Below, one piece after another: positions 33,417 through 43,107 of a stretch of 64,000 bases of DNA. Source of the DNA: Aequorivita xiaoshiensis (GTDB lineage Bacteria; Bacteroidota; Bacteroidia; Flavobacteriales; Flavobacteriaceae); contig NZ_JAIRBB010000009.1 in NCBI RefSeq assembly GCF_022008395.1, positions 1 through 64,000 of the forward strand, in the 5' to 3' direction. Position 1 is the first letter of the stretch; every line of letters starts with the position of its first letter. The notes under the pieces are model-generated. The model worked only from the letters and a program-made list of their open reading frames with translations. It was not told where the DNA came from and made no database searches. Made by a program: the position numbers and the translations under genes.

Positions 33417-34826
33417 TTAGCGTTTCTCCAAAAGTACAACATTTTCTACGTGATGTGTTTGCGGGAACATATCTACTGGCTGTACTTTAATTACTTTATA
33501 CTTTTCATCTAAAAGTGCCAAATCGCGAGCTTGAGTTGCGCTATTACAGCTTACATATACTATTCGCTGCGCTTCTAAATTCAATAACTGCTGTACTACA
33601 TCGGCGTGCATTCCGTCTCGTGGTGGATCGGTAATTACAACGTCTGGCTTGCCGTGAGTATTAATAAACGCTTCATTGAATACCTTTTTCATATCGCCTA
33701 CATAAAACTCGGCGTTATCGATATTATTTAAAAGTGCGTTTTCTTTAGCAGCTTCAATAGCATCAGGTACAGCTTCAACTCCAACAACTTTCTTAGCTTT
33801 TTTTGCCACAAATTGCGCTATAGTTCCCGTTCCAGTATATAAATCGTAAACCAATTCATTCCCGCTTAATCCAGCAAAATCGCGGGTAATTTTATACAAT
33901 TCGTAAGCTTGTTCGCTATTCGTTTGGTAAAAAGACTTTGCATTAATCTTAAACTTTAAGCCTTCCATCTCTTCAAATATATGGTCTCTACCGTAGAAGA
34001 GTCCAATTTCTTGATCGTAAATGGTATCGTTTCCTTTTGAATTGATAACGTATAAAAGAGAGGTAATTTCGGGGAATTCTTCAGCAATTGCTTTTAGTAA
34101 TAACTCCCTGTTTTCCTTATCCTCGTAGTAAAACTGAATCAAAACCATTACTTCTTGCGTAGAAGAAGTACGAATCATCAAGGTTCGTAATAGCCCTTCT
34201 TGATTTCTGGTGTTGAAGAAAGGCAGATTTAACTCTTCGGCCTTTTCCTTAACAAAATCTCGAATAGCATTACTTGGGTCGGCTTGTAAAAAACACTTAT
34301 CTAAATCTAAAATCTTATCCCACATTCCAGGAATATGGAAGCCTAAAGCATTGCGGTTTTCAATTATTTCGCCACTTCGTATTTGATCGAGGGTAAGCCA
34401 TTTGCTATCACTAAATGAAAATTCCATTTTATTGCGATAGAAATATTGCTTTTCTGAACCTAAAATTGGTTCAAATTCGGGGAGCTCAATTTTGCCAATG
34501 CGCTTAAGGTTTTGTTCTACTTCTTTATGTTTGTAAAACAACTGATGCTCGTAGCCCATATTTTGCCATTTACACCCTCCACAAGTACCGAAATGCGGAC
34601 AAACGGGTTCAACTCTTTTTTCAGAATATTTTGAAAAAGAAATTGCCGAACCTTCAAAAAAGCCTTTTCTCTTTTTGGTAGTTTGCACATCTACAATATC
34701 GCCGGGAACTGCATTGTTAATAAAAACGATTCTGCCGTCCTCTGCCTTAGCAATTGCCTTGCCTTTAGCGCCAGCGTCTGTCACCTCTAAATTCTCAAGG
34801 ATTACCCTTTTATTTTTTCTCGCCAT
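33417..34826 (-). CDS. rlmD: 23S rRNA (uracil-1939-C5)-methyltransferase
   Basis: A 469-aa RlmD/TrmA-type RNA methyltransferase. An N-terminal TRAM domain (about 1-65) is followed by the [4Fe-4S] cysteines in CPHFGTCGGCKWQ (about 76-88), the methyltransferase fold with YDLYTGTGTIAQFVA, the DPPRDGMH motif, and the catalytic cysteine in YVSCNSATQARD. It methylates uridine in 23S rRNA. The reverse -7 element TATTTTTG ends 6 bp before the ATG, so the transcript may be leaderless. It is divergent from rocD. Confidence 0.93.
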   Translation of the reverse strand: MARKNKRVILENLEVTDAGAKGKAIAKAEDGRIVFINNAVPGDIVDVQTTKKRKGFFEGSAISFSKYSEKRVEPVCPHFGTCGGCKWQNMGYEHQLFYKHKEVEQNLKRIGKIELPEFEPILGSEKQYFYRNKMEFSFSDSKWLTLDQIRSGEIIENRNALGFHIPGMWDKILDLDKCFLQADPSNAIRDFVKEKAEELNLPFFNTRNQEGLLRTLMIRTSSTQEVMVLIQFYYEDKENRELLLKAIAEEFPEITSLLYVINSKGNDTIYDQEIGLFYGRDHIFEEMEGLKFKINAKSFYQTNSEQAYELYKITRDFAGLSGNELVYDLYTGTGTIAQFVAKKAKKVVGVEAVPDAIEAAKENALLNNIDNAEFYVGDMKKVFNEAFINTHGKPDVVITDPPRDGMHADVVQQLLNLEAQRIVYVSCNSATQARDLALLDEKYKVIKVQPVDMFPQTHHVENVVLLEKR

Positions 34827-34831
34827 AGGCG

Positions 34832-34839
34832 CAAAAATA
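34832..34839 (-). promoter_or_regulatory. rlmD -7 promoter element
   Basis: Reverse-strand TATTTTTG, a perfect TAnnTTTG match. Its last G is only 6 bp from the rlmD ATG, implying a leaderless or near-leaderless message. Confidence 0.6.
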
Positions 34840-34972
34840 GCACAATTGTAAGGTTTAAATCCTGTTAAGGCACTAAAAAAAGTGGTAATTATTTAGTAAT
34901 TTGCGCTCCAAGGATGATTTCTCTCCATTAAGTAGGAATCAAATCTATTTTATTTCAAAATATTACAAATTT

Positions 34973-36217
34973 ATGTCAGTTTTAGAACAAACAGCTTCAC
35001 AGAAAGCAATCGAATTAGAAAACAAATATGGAGCCCATAACTACCACCCACTTCCAGTAGTTTTAAACAAGGGAGAAGGTGTTTATGTTTGGGATGTAGA
35101 AGGCAAGAAATACTACGATTTTCTTTCGGCTTATTCTGCAGTAAACCAAGGACATTGCCATCCAAAAATTGTTGGTGCAATGGACGAGCAGGCTAGAACT
35201 CTTACACTTACATCACGTGCATTTCACAATGATATGCTAGGTAAATATGAAAAATTTGCTTGTGAGTATTTTAACTTCGACAAATTATTGCCGATGAATA
35301 CAGGTGCCGAAGCAGTGGAGACAGCTTTGAAAATTTGTAGAAAATGGGCTTACGAAAAGAAAGGCATCGATGAAAATGAAGCCGAAATAATAGTTTGTGA
35401 AAACAACTTCCACGGAAGAACAACTACAATTATTTCGTTTAGTAACGACCCAGTAGCTCGTGAAAATTTCGGTCCTTATACTAAAGGATTTATAAAAATT
35501 GAATACGACAATCTTGAAGCACTAGAAAAGCATTTAGAAAGCAATAAAAATATTGCTGGTTTCTTAGTAGAGCCAATTCAAGGTGAAGCAGGAGTTTATG
35601 TGCCTTCAGAAGGATATTTAAGCAAGGCGAAAGCTCTTTGCGAAAAGCACAATGTACTGTTTATTGCCGATGAGGTACAAACAGGAATTGCACGTACAGG
35701 AAAACTTTTGGCTGTAGATCACGAAAATGTTAAACCAGATCTGTTAATCTTAGGGAAAGCGTTAAGTGGTGGAGCTTATCCAGTATCGGCTGTTTTGGCA
35801 AACGATGAAATTATGAATGTAATTCAGCCAGGAAACCACGGGTCTACGTTTGGTGGAAACCCTGTAGCTGCTGCTGTAGCAATGGCCGCCCTAACCGTTG
35901 TAAAAGAAGAAAACCTTGCCGAAAATGCTGAAAAACTTGGAAAACTATTCCGTGACGAATTAAACAAGTTTATTGAAAACAGTAATATCTGTAAACTAGT
36001 ACGCGGAAAAGGATTGCTTAATGCTATCGTAATTAACGATTCTGAAGATGGTGATACGGCTTGGAATATCTGCTTAAAGCTTCGCGATAACGGACTTCTA
36101 GCAAAACCAACCCACGGAAACATCATCCGTTTTGCACCGCCACTTGTTATGAACGAAGAGCAATTACTAGACTGTGTGTCAATTATTACTGAAACTTTAA
36201 AAGAGTTTGAAAAATAA
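34973..36217 (+). CDS. rocD: Ornithine--oxo-acid transaminase
   Basis: A 414-aa class III PLP aminotransferase converting ornithine and 2-oxoglutarate to glutamate semialdehyde and glutamate. NYHPLPVVL and VWDVEGKKYYDFLSAYSAVNQGHCHP form the N-terminal signature. FIADEVQTGIARTGK supplies the aspartate contacting PLP, and the PLP lysine is in LILGKALSGGAYPVSAV near residue 260. The frame extends 24 codons further upstream, but the ATG at 34973 gives the normal family N-terminus. It ends at a strong terminator and is divergent from rlmD. Confidence 0.93.
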   Translation: MSVLEQTASQKAIELENKYGAHNYHPLPVVLNKGEGVYVWDVEGKKYYDFLSAYSAVNQGHCHPKIVGAMDEQARTLTLTSRAFHNDMLGKYEKFACEYFNFDKLLPMNTGAEAVETALKICRKWAYEKKGIDENEAEIIVCENNFHGRTTTIISFSNDPVARENFGPYTKGFIKIEYDNLEALEKHLESNKNIAGFLVEPIQGEAGVYVPSEGYLSKAKALCEKHNVLFIADEVQTGIARTGKLLAVDHENVKPDLLILGKALSGGAYPVSAVLANDEIMNVIQPGNHGSTFGGNPVAAAVAMAALTVVKEENLAENAEKLGKLFRDELNKFIENSNICKLVRGKGLLNAIVINDSEDGDTAWNICLKLRDNGLLAKPTHGNIIRFAPPLVMNEEQLLDCVSIITETLKEFEK

Positions 36218-36250
36218 TATACAACCTTAATAGGATTAAAAGTAAACCTA

Positions 36251-36283
36251 AACGGCTCCGGTATTTATCGGGGCCGTTTTTTT
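36251..36283 (+). terminator. rocD terminator
   Basis: Arms AACGGCTCCG (36251-36260) and CGGGGCCGTT (36269-36278) with one wobble, followed by a T-run. Confidence 0.85.
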
Positions 36284-36700
36284 ATGGGGTTAATTTGAGA
36301 GATTAAGAGGCTTGATAACGTAGCACCCAATGTCGGAAATGGTTTTAAACCCGACAGGTTTTGGAAACCTGTCGGGTTTGAGTAATGAATCAAAAATCAA
36401 AAACCTGTCAAGTTTTAAGGGTAAATTAAAACTAGCTTGATATTCAAGAGCTTATCTAGTTGTGGCATAAAATTTAAATAATTGACTTGTAATACTTTTA
36501 GTTTTTGTTGAATATTATGGCTAAGTTTAGAAATTATTAATAACATTATCGTTAAAAATGAAATGATTAAATAGGTATTGTTTAATTTCTAAATGTATCT
36601 ATTAGTATCGTGTTATTGATGTAATTGGATTGTTACAGTAGCAAGCCATCGCTTACTTAACTTAATTTTTAAATAAATTTTAATTTTAAACTAGTTTCTT
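36284..36700. other. Intergenic region with AACCTGTC-type palindromes
   Basis: Contains the palindromic repeat at 36347-36416, described separately. The remaining 285 bp are AT-rich, with no gene and no clear TAnnTTTG element for the secreted-protein gene that follows. Confidence 0.55.
36347..36416. repeat. Palindromic interspersed repeat, copy 1
   Basis: A perfect 15-bp inverted repeat AAACCCGACAGGTTT (36347-36361) and AAACCTGTCGGGTTT (36365-36379) is followed by GAGTAATGAATCAAAAATC and another AACCTGTCAAG unit. A second copy with the same GAGTRATGAATCAAAA core lies at 38211-38262 in the same orientation. Confidence 0.75.
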
Positions 36701-38137
36701 ATGAGAAAAAAATTACCCTTCTATCAATTATGGCTTTTTTCCTTGGCATTAGTCTTTGGGACATCCACCGCTGTTACAGCGCAGAGCCCATTTAAAACGC
36801 TAACTCAACTTAGAGCGGAACAAGCCTTACAGTCGAGTAGAAGTATGACCCAACAACCTAAAAGTAATCCAATCTCTATTAACGAGAGCAATGTTATCAC
36901 TGCCCATAACGCTACTGTACAAGGTTGTGACCAAGGTGACGACAGTAACGGATTTGAAAATGGATTTAATATTACTGCAGAAAGTGGCTATAGAAGTGCA
37001 GACGACTTTTATGTAGAGGCAAATGAAAGTTTGAATGTTCGCTCTATAGTATTCAACATATTTGCCAACTACCCTGTTTCCTCTGTAGATTTCAATTTTT
37101 ATGAAGACGATGGCGGGAAGCCGGGGGCGACCGTAGTAGCTTCTGAAACTGATCTTATCCCTTATGCTCAAGTACCAATTGGTGCGTCTTTCGGATATAC
37201 AGTTTATGCAATTTACGTTGAAGTTGATCTCAATTTTGATGGCGGAGCAACGGGTACATCGTACTGGATGCAACCTGAAGTTGCTTCACCTATGGCATTC
37301 TGGGAAGGAACTTCGGCAGGAACGCTGGGAGAAGTAATTCATATGAGTGAGTTTTCAGGACCATGGTTACCAGATGATGATGGCGGAATTCACCACGGAG
37401 TGTTTAAACTACATTGTGATGTAGTGGTAGCTGTAGATCCAATTTGCTTTGATATTTCTGATACTGTTGAACCTATAACGCGTGTTGTACTTGCAGATAT
37501 CGATAATACATCTAGTTCAACAATCGATGGTTCGCCAGCGCTTGAAGATTTTACAAATATTGAAGGGGTAATGGCTCAAGGAATATCCTACGATATTGCT
37601 CTGGAAGGAAATACGAATGGATTTGTTTCGTATTTTACTGTATGGATAGATTGGAATCAGAATGATGAGTTTGAAGCTGAAGAAATGTATGAAATTGGGT
37701 ACATTGAATACTCTACGGGTACCGATGGGCTACAAACTACCGGAACAATTACAGTTCCAACCGATGCCGTTCTTGGAGAAACTACTATGCGAGTGATTAA
37801 AAACTGGGATACTTCGCCAACAGACCCATGCGATGTGTACCTGTATGGACAGGGAGAAGACTATACTATTATAGTTGAAGATGAATTAGGAGTCGAGAGT
37901 CAAACGGCTACGACATTTTCATATTACCCGAACCCAAGCAGTGGCATTGTTAAGATTACAGCAAACAAGGAAATTAATTCAGTATCAGTTGTAAATATTC
38001 TTGGCCAACAAGTATCGGTAAAAGAAAACCTTGAAAACGGATTGGTTGATTTGTCTAACCTAGAAGCTGGTACTTATATTTTCCAAGTAGCATTCGAAGA
38101 TGGAAGTATAGAAAACTTTAAAATTCTTAAGGAATAA
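36701..38137 (+). CDS. Secreted protein with GEVED domain and type IX sorting domain
   Basis: A 478-aa exported protein with a signal peptide (about residues 1-27, ending in TAVTAQ). An unassigned beta-rich N-terminal region (about 60-240) is followed by a GEVED domain (about 265-395) with WIDWNQNDEFEAEEMYEIG and GQGEDYTIIVED. The last 75 residues are a T9SS type A sorting domain (YYPNPSSGIVKI...GTYIFQVAFEDG), which directs passage across the outer membrane and attachment or release. GEVED proteins are often adhesins or accompany peptidases; no catalytic motif is visible. It is monocistronic and ends at a strong terminator. Confidence 0.85.
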   Translation: MRKKLPFYQLWLFSLALVFGTSTAVTAQSPFKTLTQLRAEQALQSSRSMTQQPKSNPISINESNVITAHNATVQGCDQGDDSNGFENGFNITAESGYRSADDFYVEANESLNVRSIVFNIFANYPVSSVDFNFYEDDGGKPGATVVASETDLIPYAQVPIGASFGYTVYAIYVEVDLNFDGGATGTSYWMQPEVASPMAFWEGTSAGTLGEVIHMSEFSGPWLPDDDGGIHHGVFKLHCDVVVAVDPICFDISDTVEPITRVVLADIDNTSSSTIDGSPALEDFTNIEGVMAQGISYDIALEGNTNGFVSYFTVWIDWNQNDEFEAEEMYEIGYIEYSTGTDGLQTTGTITVPTDAVLGETTMRVIKNWDTSPTDPCDVYLYGQGEDYTIIVEDELGVESQTATTFSYYPNPSSGIVKITANKEINSVSVVNILGQQVSVKENLENGLVDLSNLEAGTYIFQVAFEDGSIENFKILKE

Positions 38138-38170
38138 GCAAATAATAAACTATCGCCTATAGTTTGAAAA

Positions 38171-38197
38171 AGCCGCCTATTTGGGCGGCTTTTTTTA
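38171..38197 (+). terminator. Terminator after the GEVED protein
   Basis: Stem GCCGCC (38172-38177) and GGCGGC (38184-38189), six-nt loop, then eight T residues. Confidence 0.9.
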
Positions 38198-38210
38198 TAG
38201 TAGTTGGTTA

Positions 38211-38262
38211 AACTTGACAGGTTTGAGTGATGAATCAAAATCTAAAACCTGAAAGGTTTTGC
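38211..38262. repeat. Palindromic interspersed repeat, copy 2
   Basis: A copy of the 36366-36416 repeat: AACTTGACAGGTTT, then GAGTGATGAATCAAAATC, then AAAACCTGAAAGG. The two copies are in direct orientation and flank the GEVED-protein gene. Confidence 0.7.
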
Positions 38263-38323
38263 TATAAATCAAAATGGCCCCGATTTTCATCGCAGCCATT
38301 TCTTTATTGGTTAGCTTGAAAGA

Positions 38324-38644
38324 TTACAATCCGTATTCTCTCATAAGTTCTTCGTTCATATTCATAATACCTTCCATTCCAAATGTTGAAAATAGATAGA
38401 TAACGTAGATTAGGTAAATTACACTTAACGCAATTCCTATATACGACAGTATCTTTCCAGTTTTTACGTTTTGGTATCCGGTGTAAAGCTCTGGATTTTC
38501 CATATACAACTTAGTTGCAGTGCCAGCCATTACAATAGCTACAATTCCGAAAACTAGACCTAGACCATAGCAACAACAAGTGACTATAGAAATAATTCCG
38601 AATACGAGAATTAAGGTTGAATTGGGTAATTTTTGTTGTTCCAT
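38324..38644 (-). CDS. CCC-motif small membrane protein (DUF4190-like)
   Basis: A 106-aa protein with two or three membrane helices. The first helix contains VTCCCYGLGLVFG, the triple cysteine that marks the family of flavobacterial CCC-motif membrane proteins. The stretch after it (ATKLYMENPELYTGYQNVKTGKILS) is a conserved cytoplasmic loop. It is commonly encoded beside a DUF2752 protein, as here. Function unknown; no enzyme signature is present. Confidence 0.8.
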   Translation of the reverse strand: MEQQKLPNSTLILVFGIISIVTCCCYGLGLVFGIVAIVMAGTATKLYMENPELYTGYQNVKTGKILSYIGIALSVIYLIYVIYLFSTFGMEGIMNMNEELMREYGL

Positions 38645-38707
38645 AAAAATTTTGTTTTTGGTTGGTTGTTTAAAAATACCAATTTTTTTTAAGCCAAAAT
38701 ATTTTAG

Positions 38708-39013
38708 CTAGATAAATTGATTCATTTTAATAAAATAACTGACCACTATTACAATGGCATTCAGTGCGATAAGGCCAATCTTAATTTGATAATCGAATTT
38801 AAACTTCACGAAAAAATTCACAAAAATCACGGCTAAAAGTAAGATTATGGTGTAAATAGCAGGATAAACTTTAAAGGCTGCAGCAAATTCACCTGTAAAA
38901 ACATGAACAAATGAACGTTGCATGCCACACCCCAAACATTCCACTCCAAAGATTTTCTTGTTTACACAAGGAATCATGTAGTCTTCAAATCCGGTTGATA
39001 ACACAGACAACAT
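38708..39013 (-). CDS. DUF2752-family membrane protein
   Basis: A 101-aa protein with two C-terminal membrane helices and the DUF2752 motif CLGCGMQRSFVHVFTGEF (about residues 27-44). Function of the family is unknown, though the CxGCG pattern suggests metal or redox chemistry. It lies 63 bp upstream of the CCC-motif gene and 3 bp downstream of the large secreted protein gene, so the three could share a transcript. Confidence 0.82.
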   Translation of the reverse strand: MLSVLSTGFEDYMIPCVNKKIFGVECLGCGMQRSFVHVFTGEFAAAFKVYPAIYTIILLLAVIFVNFFVKFKFDYQIKIGLIALNAIVIVVSYFIKMNQFI

Positions 39014-39016
39014 TTT

Positions 39017-40963
39017 TTACTTGTTGTGAACTATCGCCTTATAATCTATTGTAATATCGTCTTTGGTAGTGAGTTTTACCAAATACACCCCATCGCTTAA
39101 GCTGCCAGTATAGAAACTATAGCTATTGTTGGTTCCTAAGTTTTGCTTTTGAATTACCATTTTCCCGTTCATATCGTAAACAATGGCAGATTTAATGGTA
39201 TGGCCTTCAGGATTGCTAATTTCTAGTTGTTTTTGCGGATTGTTTTGGAACATCGCTACACTGCTAATAATTCTTTCCTGATCTTCGATAGAAGCGGTAG
39301 ATGAATTATTGCGGTACTCTGCTTTCTTAAAGACAATAAAAAATCTGTTGTCGTAATGTCCTGCATCCAATGTTAAACTAAAAGGGAAGGTAAGGCGTGT
39401 ACCTATACGTCTAAAAGAATTGTCTTGACGGTCGTACAGGTATATTTTCTCGTATGGCTTTTTAACTTCCTCAGCGATTAAAAGTTTAATTTCGGTAGTC
39501 TTGTTTAATTTGAAGTTAATAGGAATTTGCTTGTTTTCCTCGTAGTTAACTGCGTTAATTACATAAGGTAAACGCCCGCTATCGTTGCCAATCGGGAAAT
39601 AAGCATCGGTATTTACTCCCATAGGACTCAAGCCATCATATCCACGGTCGTACCCATCGGTTGCTAAATCGGAAAACACTAATAACATATCTCTTGTTAA
39701 GGCATCATCAAATACTGCATAAATACGGGTTTGAGGGTCACGGGTATCTAATTCTGAAGGTAGGGAAGCTGTAAGTTCTCCTATATCTCTTGTGTTACTA
39801 ATTGAAACATCATCTGATGGTCTTTGAAATTCAGAACCAGGTGCTCCTTCCTTTACAAATATTCTATGCGAATTTTTAATAGTGACATTCCCATCACTTT
39901 GCCCAACAAACATAATTCCTTGTCCGATTGGTGCATATCGCTTATTTTGATTACTCCCACCATTTCCAGCAGTTGTGCCAGTATGAGTTCCTCCTGCATT
40001 CCAAATGTAAAAAGATGCTTGAACATAATTACCTGCAGGGTTGTTATCAGCTAAATCTCCATCTGGGTCTTCTAATCCTGGAGTATAGACCCCATAACCG
40101 AATGGTTTATCCGTGTATAAATGTGAGGCTACCCCTCTATCTTCATCGTAATACCAAAATGCTCCTAATTCATTATTTCCAGTATCGTAAAAAAGCTGAT
40201 TTAAATCTAATGCAGAAGGATATGGATTTCCGGATAAGGTCATTTGTGATACTCCATCAACGGGTGCTGCTACAGGAATGGTAAAACTACCGCTGTTAGG
40301 GCGTCCTCTAAACTCATAAACTTGGTCATGGTTACTTCCAGTACCGGTTATTATATTACCAGGGTTACCTCCAGTGTTTACACCTTTCATGGTAAAGCCT
40401 AATCCTGCGCTAACAGTATTATCAGCGTTTATTCTCACATAGTTTCCTTCAGCTTCCGAACCGGGGGTGGGGTGGGTATAAATCCAACGCCTTGAAATAG
40501 TTAGTTGTGGAATTGTAAAACCATTTCTGGAACCTACATTGGCAGCCATTTGGGCATCTGTACCTAAAGCTCCATCTAACTCTTCGTAAATGCTATTTAT
40601 TCCAAAATGTGAATTATTTCCTACTGAAGTTGCGGCTGCTGGATTTCCTACTGGAGAGCACCAGTAATAATATGCAAAAGTATTGGTAGGGTTTGTGTTT
40701 TGTTTTACAGAAAGAAAACCGTCTCCTGTGTTGGTAGAAGTTGTACCACCCTGTATTAACTGCCCGTTATCGCGTAAGTAGATACTAGCTTCAGTACCAT
40801 TGGCGGTTGAGTTTCTCGTTAGGTTTATGTCGTTTTCAACATAAACTATTTGGTCTTTCACATAAATATAGGAGTCAGCAGTTCCATTCGGTTTTACTGT
40901 TAATTGTGCAAAAACCCCAGTAGCTATTAAAAGGAATGAAAGTAAGAGTAGTTGTTTTTTCAT
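39017..40963 (-). CDS. Large secreted protein with type IX sorting domain
   Basis: A 648-aa exported protein with a signal peptide (residues 1-19, ending GVFAQ). The main body (about 25-560) is beta-rich with many Gly, Asn and Thr residues, includes TFAYYYWCSPVG near residue 97, and resembles large flavobacterial surface proteins of unknown function. The final 80 residues form a T9SS type A sorting domain (SSVAMFQNNPQKQLEISN...GVYLVKLTTKDD). No catalytic domain was identified. Two small membrane proteins follow directly on the same strand. Confidence 0.78.
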   Translation of the reverse strand: MKKQLLLLSFLLIATGVFAQLTVKPNGTADSYIYVKDQIVYVENDINLTRNSTANGTEASIYLRDNGQLIQGGTTSTNTGDGFLSVKQNTNPTNTFAYYYWCSPVGNPAAATSVGNNSHFGINSIYEELDGALGTDAQMAANVGSRNGFTIPQLTISRRWIYTHPTPGSEAEGNYVRINADNTVSAGLGFTMKGVNTGGNPGNIITGTGSNHDQVYEFRGRPNSGSFTIPVAAPVDGVSQMTLSGNPYPSALDLNQLFYDTGNNELGAFWYYDEDRGVASHLYTDKPFGYGVYTPGLEDPDGDLADNNPAGNYVQASFYIWNAGGTHTGTTAGNGGSNQNKRYAPIGQGIMFVGQSDGNVTIKNSHRIFVKEGAPGSEFQRPSDDVSISNTRDIGELTASLPSELDTRDPQTRIYAVFDDALTRDMLLVFSDLATDGYDRGYDGLSPMGVNTDAYFPIGNDSGRLPYVINAVNYEENKQIPINFKLNKTTEIKLLIAEEVKKPYEKIYLYDRQDNSFRRIGTRLTFPFSLTLDAGHYDNRFFIVFKKAEYRNNSSTASIEDQERIISSVAMFQNNPQKQLEISNPEGHTIKSAIVYDMNGKMVIQKQNLGTNNSYSFYTGSLSDGVYLVKLTTKDDITIDYKAIVHNK

Positions 40964-41254
40964 TGGGATATATTGATTGTGAAACTGTTGCCTTGCTTTA
41001 GTACAGTTGCTTTTAGGTGTCTAATCGATTTTATATGCATGAATAGTAATTAGTTAAAACGCATTTTATATTTTTACATTTTAAAGCTTTTAACATGTGA
41101 AAATCAACGCATTTTTAAAAGGTTAAATTTAAAAAGAAAATTCTATATATTAACGCATATCCTACAAAATACCTAATTTTTTAGTTTATAGGTAGTTAAG
41201 ATAAGAAAAAAGTAGGATTTTTTTGAGTATTTTTTTAAAAAACATCCCGCTTTA

Positions 41255-41797
41255 ATGCAAATAGGAGATACAGTTTCGGTATTAGATGATGATATTTCAG
41301 GGGTTGTTACGGCCATCCGTGGCAATACGGTAACGCTTGAAACCACTGACGGTTTTGAATTGATCTATCAAAAAAACGAACTTATTGTGTTGGATGGATC
41401 GATTTCTAATAGAGATTTAATTCCTGAGGATGTTTTGGCTATCATTTCGGAGAAGGAAGAGAAAAAACCCGGAAAATCGAAACGTGTAAAACCCAAAGAA
41501 CGCAATGCTCCAGCCATGGAGGTGGATCTTCACATCCATCAACTCGTTCCCAATACTAGAGGAATGGATAATTACGATATGCTCACCATTCAGCTAGATA
41601 CTGCAAAACGCCAATTGGAGTTTGCCATTTCAAAAAGAATTCAAAAAGTAGTTTTTATTCACGGAGTAGGCGCTGGTGTACTTCGCACCGAACTCGAATA
41701 CCTTTTTAGACAATACGATAACATAAAGTACTACGATGCCGATTTCCAAAAATACGGAAGAGGCGCAACCGAGATTTATATTTATCAGAATGTTTGA
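41255..41797 (+). CDS. Smr/MutS-family domain protein with N-terminal DUF2027-like part
   Basis: A 180-aa protein. The N-terminal 55 residues form a small beta-barrel (QIGDTVSVLDDDISGVVTAI) of DUF2027 type. A basic linker (about 69-88) leads to a C-terminal Smr domain with EVDLHIHQLV (the LDxH-like motif) and FIHGVGAGVLRTEL (the HGxG motif) near 131-144. Smr domains nick branched or RNA substrates. Role in Bacteroidota is not defined. It is a single gene preceded by a very AT-rich leader. Confidence 0.85.
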   Translation: MQIGDTVSVLDDDISGVVTAIRGNTVTLETTDGFELIYQKNELIVLDGSISNRDLIPEDVLAIISEKEEKKPGKSKRVKPKERNAPAMEVDLHIHQLVPNTRGMDNYDMLTIQLDTAKRQLEFAISKRIQKVVFIHGVGAGVLRTELEYLFRQYDNIKYYDADFQKYGRGATEIYIYQNV

Positions 41798-41821
41798 TTG
41801 TAGTATGGGTAGACGTGAGAT

Positions 41822-41911
41822 TTGAGAATCTAGAATCTAGAATCTAGAGTCTAGACACTTCTCTTCTCTCTTGCCTCTTGTCTCTTGTCTCTCGCCTCTT
41901 GTCTCTCGCAG
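41822..41911. repeat. Low-complexity TCTAGAA and CTCTTGT arrays
   Basis: Tandem ATCTAGAATCTAGA units (41827-41855) are followed by pyrimidine-rich CTCTTGTCTCTTG units (41858-41910). They fill the gap between two convergent genes. The first part matches the array at 5170-5200. Confidence 0.7.
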
Positions 41912-41940
41912 TGAGTTTTGCTTTAAAATTGTACCGACGA

Positions 41941-42825
41941 CTAGGGCTGTGGGGTGATTGTTTTGGTTATAACTTCTACATTTTCAATGGTTCCCATGTC
42001 TAGAGTTTCAATTATAATTTGTTCGTCGCCTCTTACTAAAACCAAATCTTTTAGCGTGATTTGAACACTTTTAAAAATTTGATATTCGTGGGGTTGATGT
42101 TGAAAAACTTCGTAGGCGTTAGCTACTTCAGGGTTTAAATAGTCAGGACCCACAGTAGGGTCGGTGATATCGTTTCTCGGATCTAAGTCTAAGTTTTCAT
42201 CTTCAAAACGAGTAAGTACGCCATCGTTATCATCGTCATTGTCTAAAAAGTCTGGAATTCCATCTCCATCTGTATCTTTCGGATTGGTAAAAGGATCTTC
42301 ATCGTCATCTTCTAAATTGAGTTCAAAGACGGTTGGCACATTGTCGCCATCGTCGTCAAAATCGTACATATCGTCTAAGCCATCGCCATCGGTATCCCCG
42401 GCAAACTCAAATTCTCTTGGCACCCCATCGTTGTCTTCAATTAAGAAGGTAGTAGTAAACACGGCAGTTCCCGAACTCGCTACATATTCTACAGTAACAT
42501 TTGGGGAAGTAGGGGGAATACTACTGCAAAAATAATTGTTACCTAATGCTGCGTCGTAGGTTCTATAATCAACTACTATAGATGTTCCATTAAGGGCGTA
42601 ATTTACGATTCCTTCTTCGCGATAAAGACTATCTAAAACTTCCATTTTAAGCGATAAGCTTTCTTTTGAATCTGGATTTACTTTATAAAACACATAGTTC
42701 CCTACGTCACCGCAAGTTTTAAGCTCCGCATTGTCAAAGTTAAAAGACCTAACAATGATATCACCGTCATCACAACTTTGAAAAAATATAGTAGAAAATA
42801 TAAGAAGAAATAAAAACCGATTCAT
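41941..42825 (-). CDS. Lipoprotein with thrombospondin type 3-like calcium repeats
   Basis: A 294-aa lipoprotein (lipobox FFQSC, C18). After a beta domain of about 120 residues comes an acidic stretch (about 140-235) of repeats such as DTDGDGLDDMYDFDDDGD and DTDGDGIPDFLDNDDDND, the pattern of thrombospondin type 3 calcium-binding repeats. A 55-residue beta-type tail follows. It should be anchored at the outer membrane and stiffened by calcium. Function is unknown; many flavobacterial relatives are surface proteins. It is convergent with the Smr gene. Confidence 0.75.
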   Translation of the reverse strand: MNRFLFLLIFSTIFFQSCDDGDIIVRSFNFDNAELKTCGDVGNYVFYKVNPDSKESLSLKMEVLDSLYREEGIVNYALNGTSIVVDYRTYDAALGNNYFCSSIPPTSPNVTVEYVASSGTAVFTTTFLIEDNDGVPREFEFAGDTDGDGLDDMYDFDDDGDNVPTVFELNLEDDDEDPFTNPKDTDGDGIPDFLDNDDDNDGVLTRFEDENLDLDPRNDITDPTVGPDYLNPEVANAYEVFQHQPHEYQIFKSVQITLKDLVLVRGDEQIIIETLDMGTIENVEVITKTITPQP

Positions 42826-43107
42826 TTTATGATTTTTGGTAACATTTTTAACAACAGTAAGTTATCGGGATTAATCGCGATGCTTTAATGTACTATCAAT
42901 TAATTCTAATAAAGCGATAAAGATAAAAAAATTGAGTGGTAATTGTAATGAATCATTACTTTAAATAACGGTCTAATTTACGTCAAAAAAAGGGGAAGGT
43001 ATAACTATTACAATTTATTAATTGAGCATATAAAAGGAAGAGGTTATCCTTTTAAATAAATGGTTAGAATCAGTTGGAATTTTTGACTGTGTTTTAACAA
43101 AAAAAAT
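42826..43107. other. Intergenic region without gene
   Basis: AT-rich; apart from the fadE terminator just beyond it, I see no structured element, promoter match or open frame worth calling. Confidence 0.5.

Noticed and set aside
34901-34972. Upstream start of rocD
   Set aside because: The extra 24 codons have no similarity to aminotransferases and cover the promoter region; MSVLEQT is the expected start.
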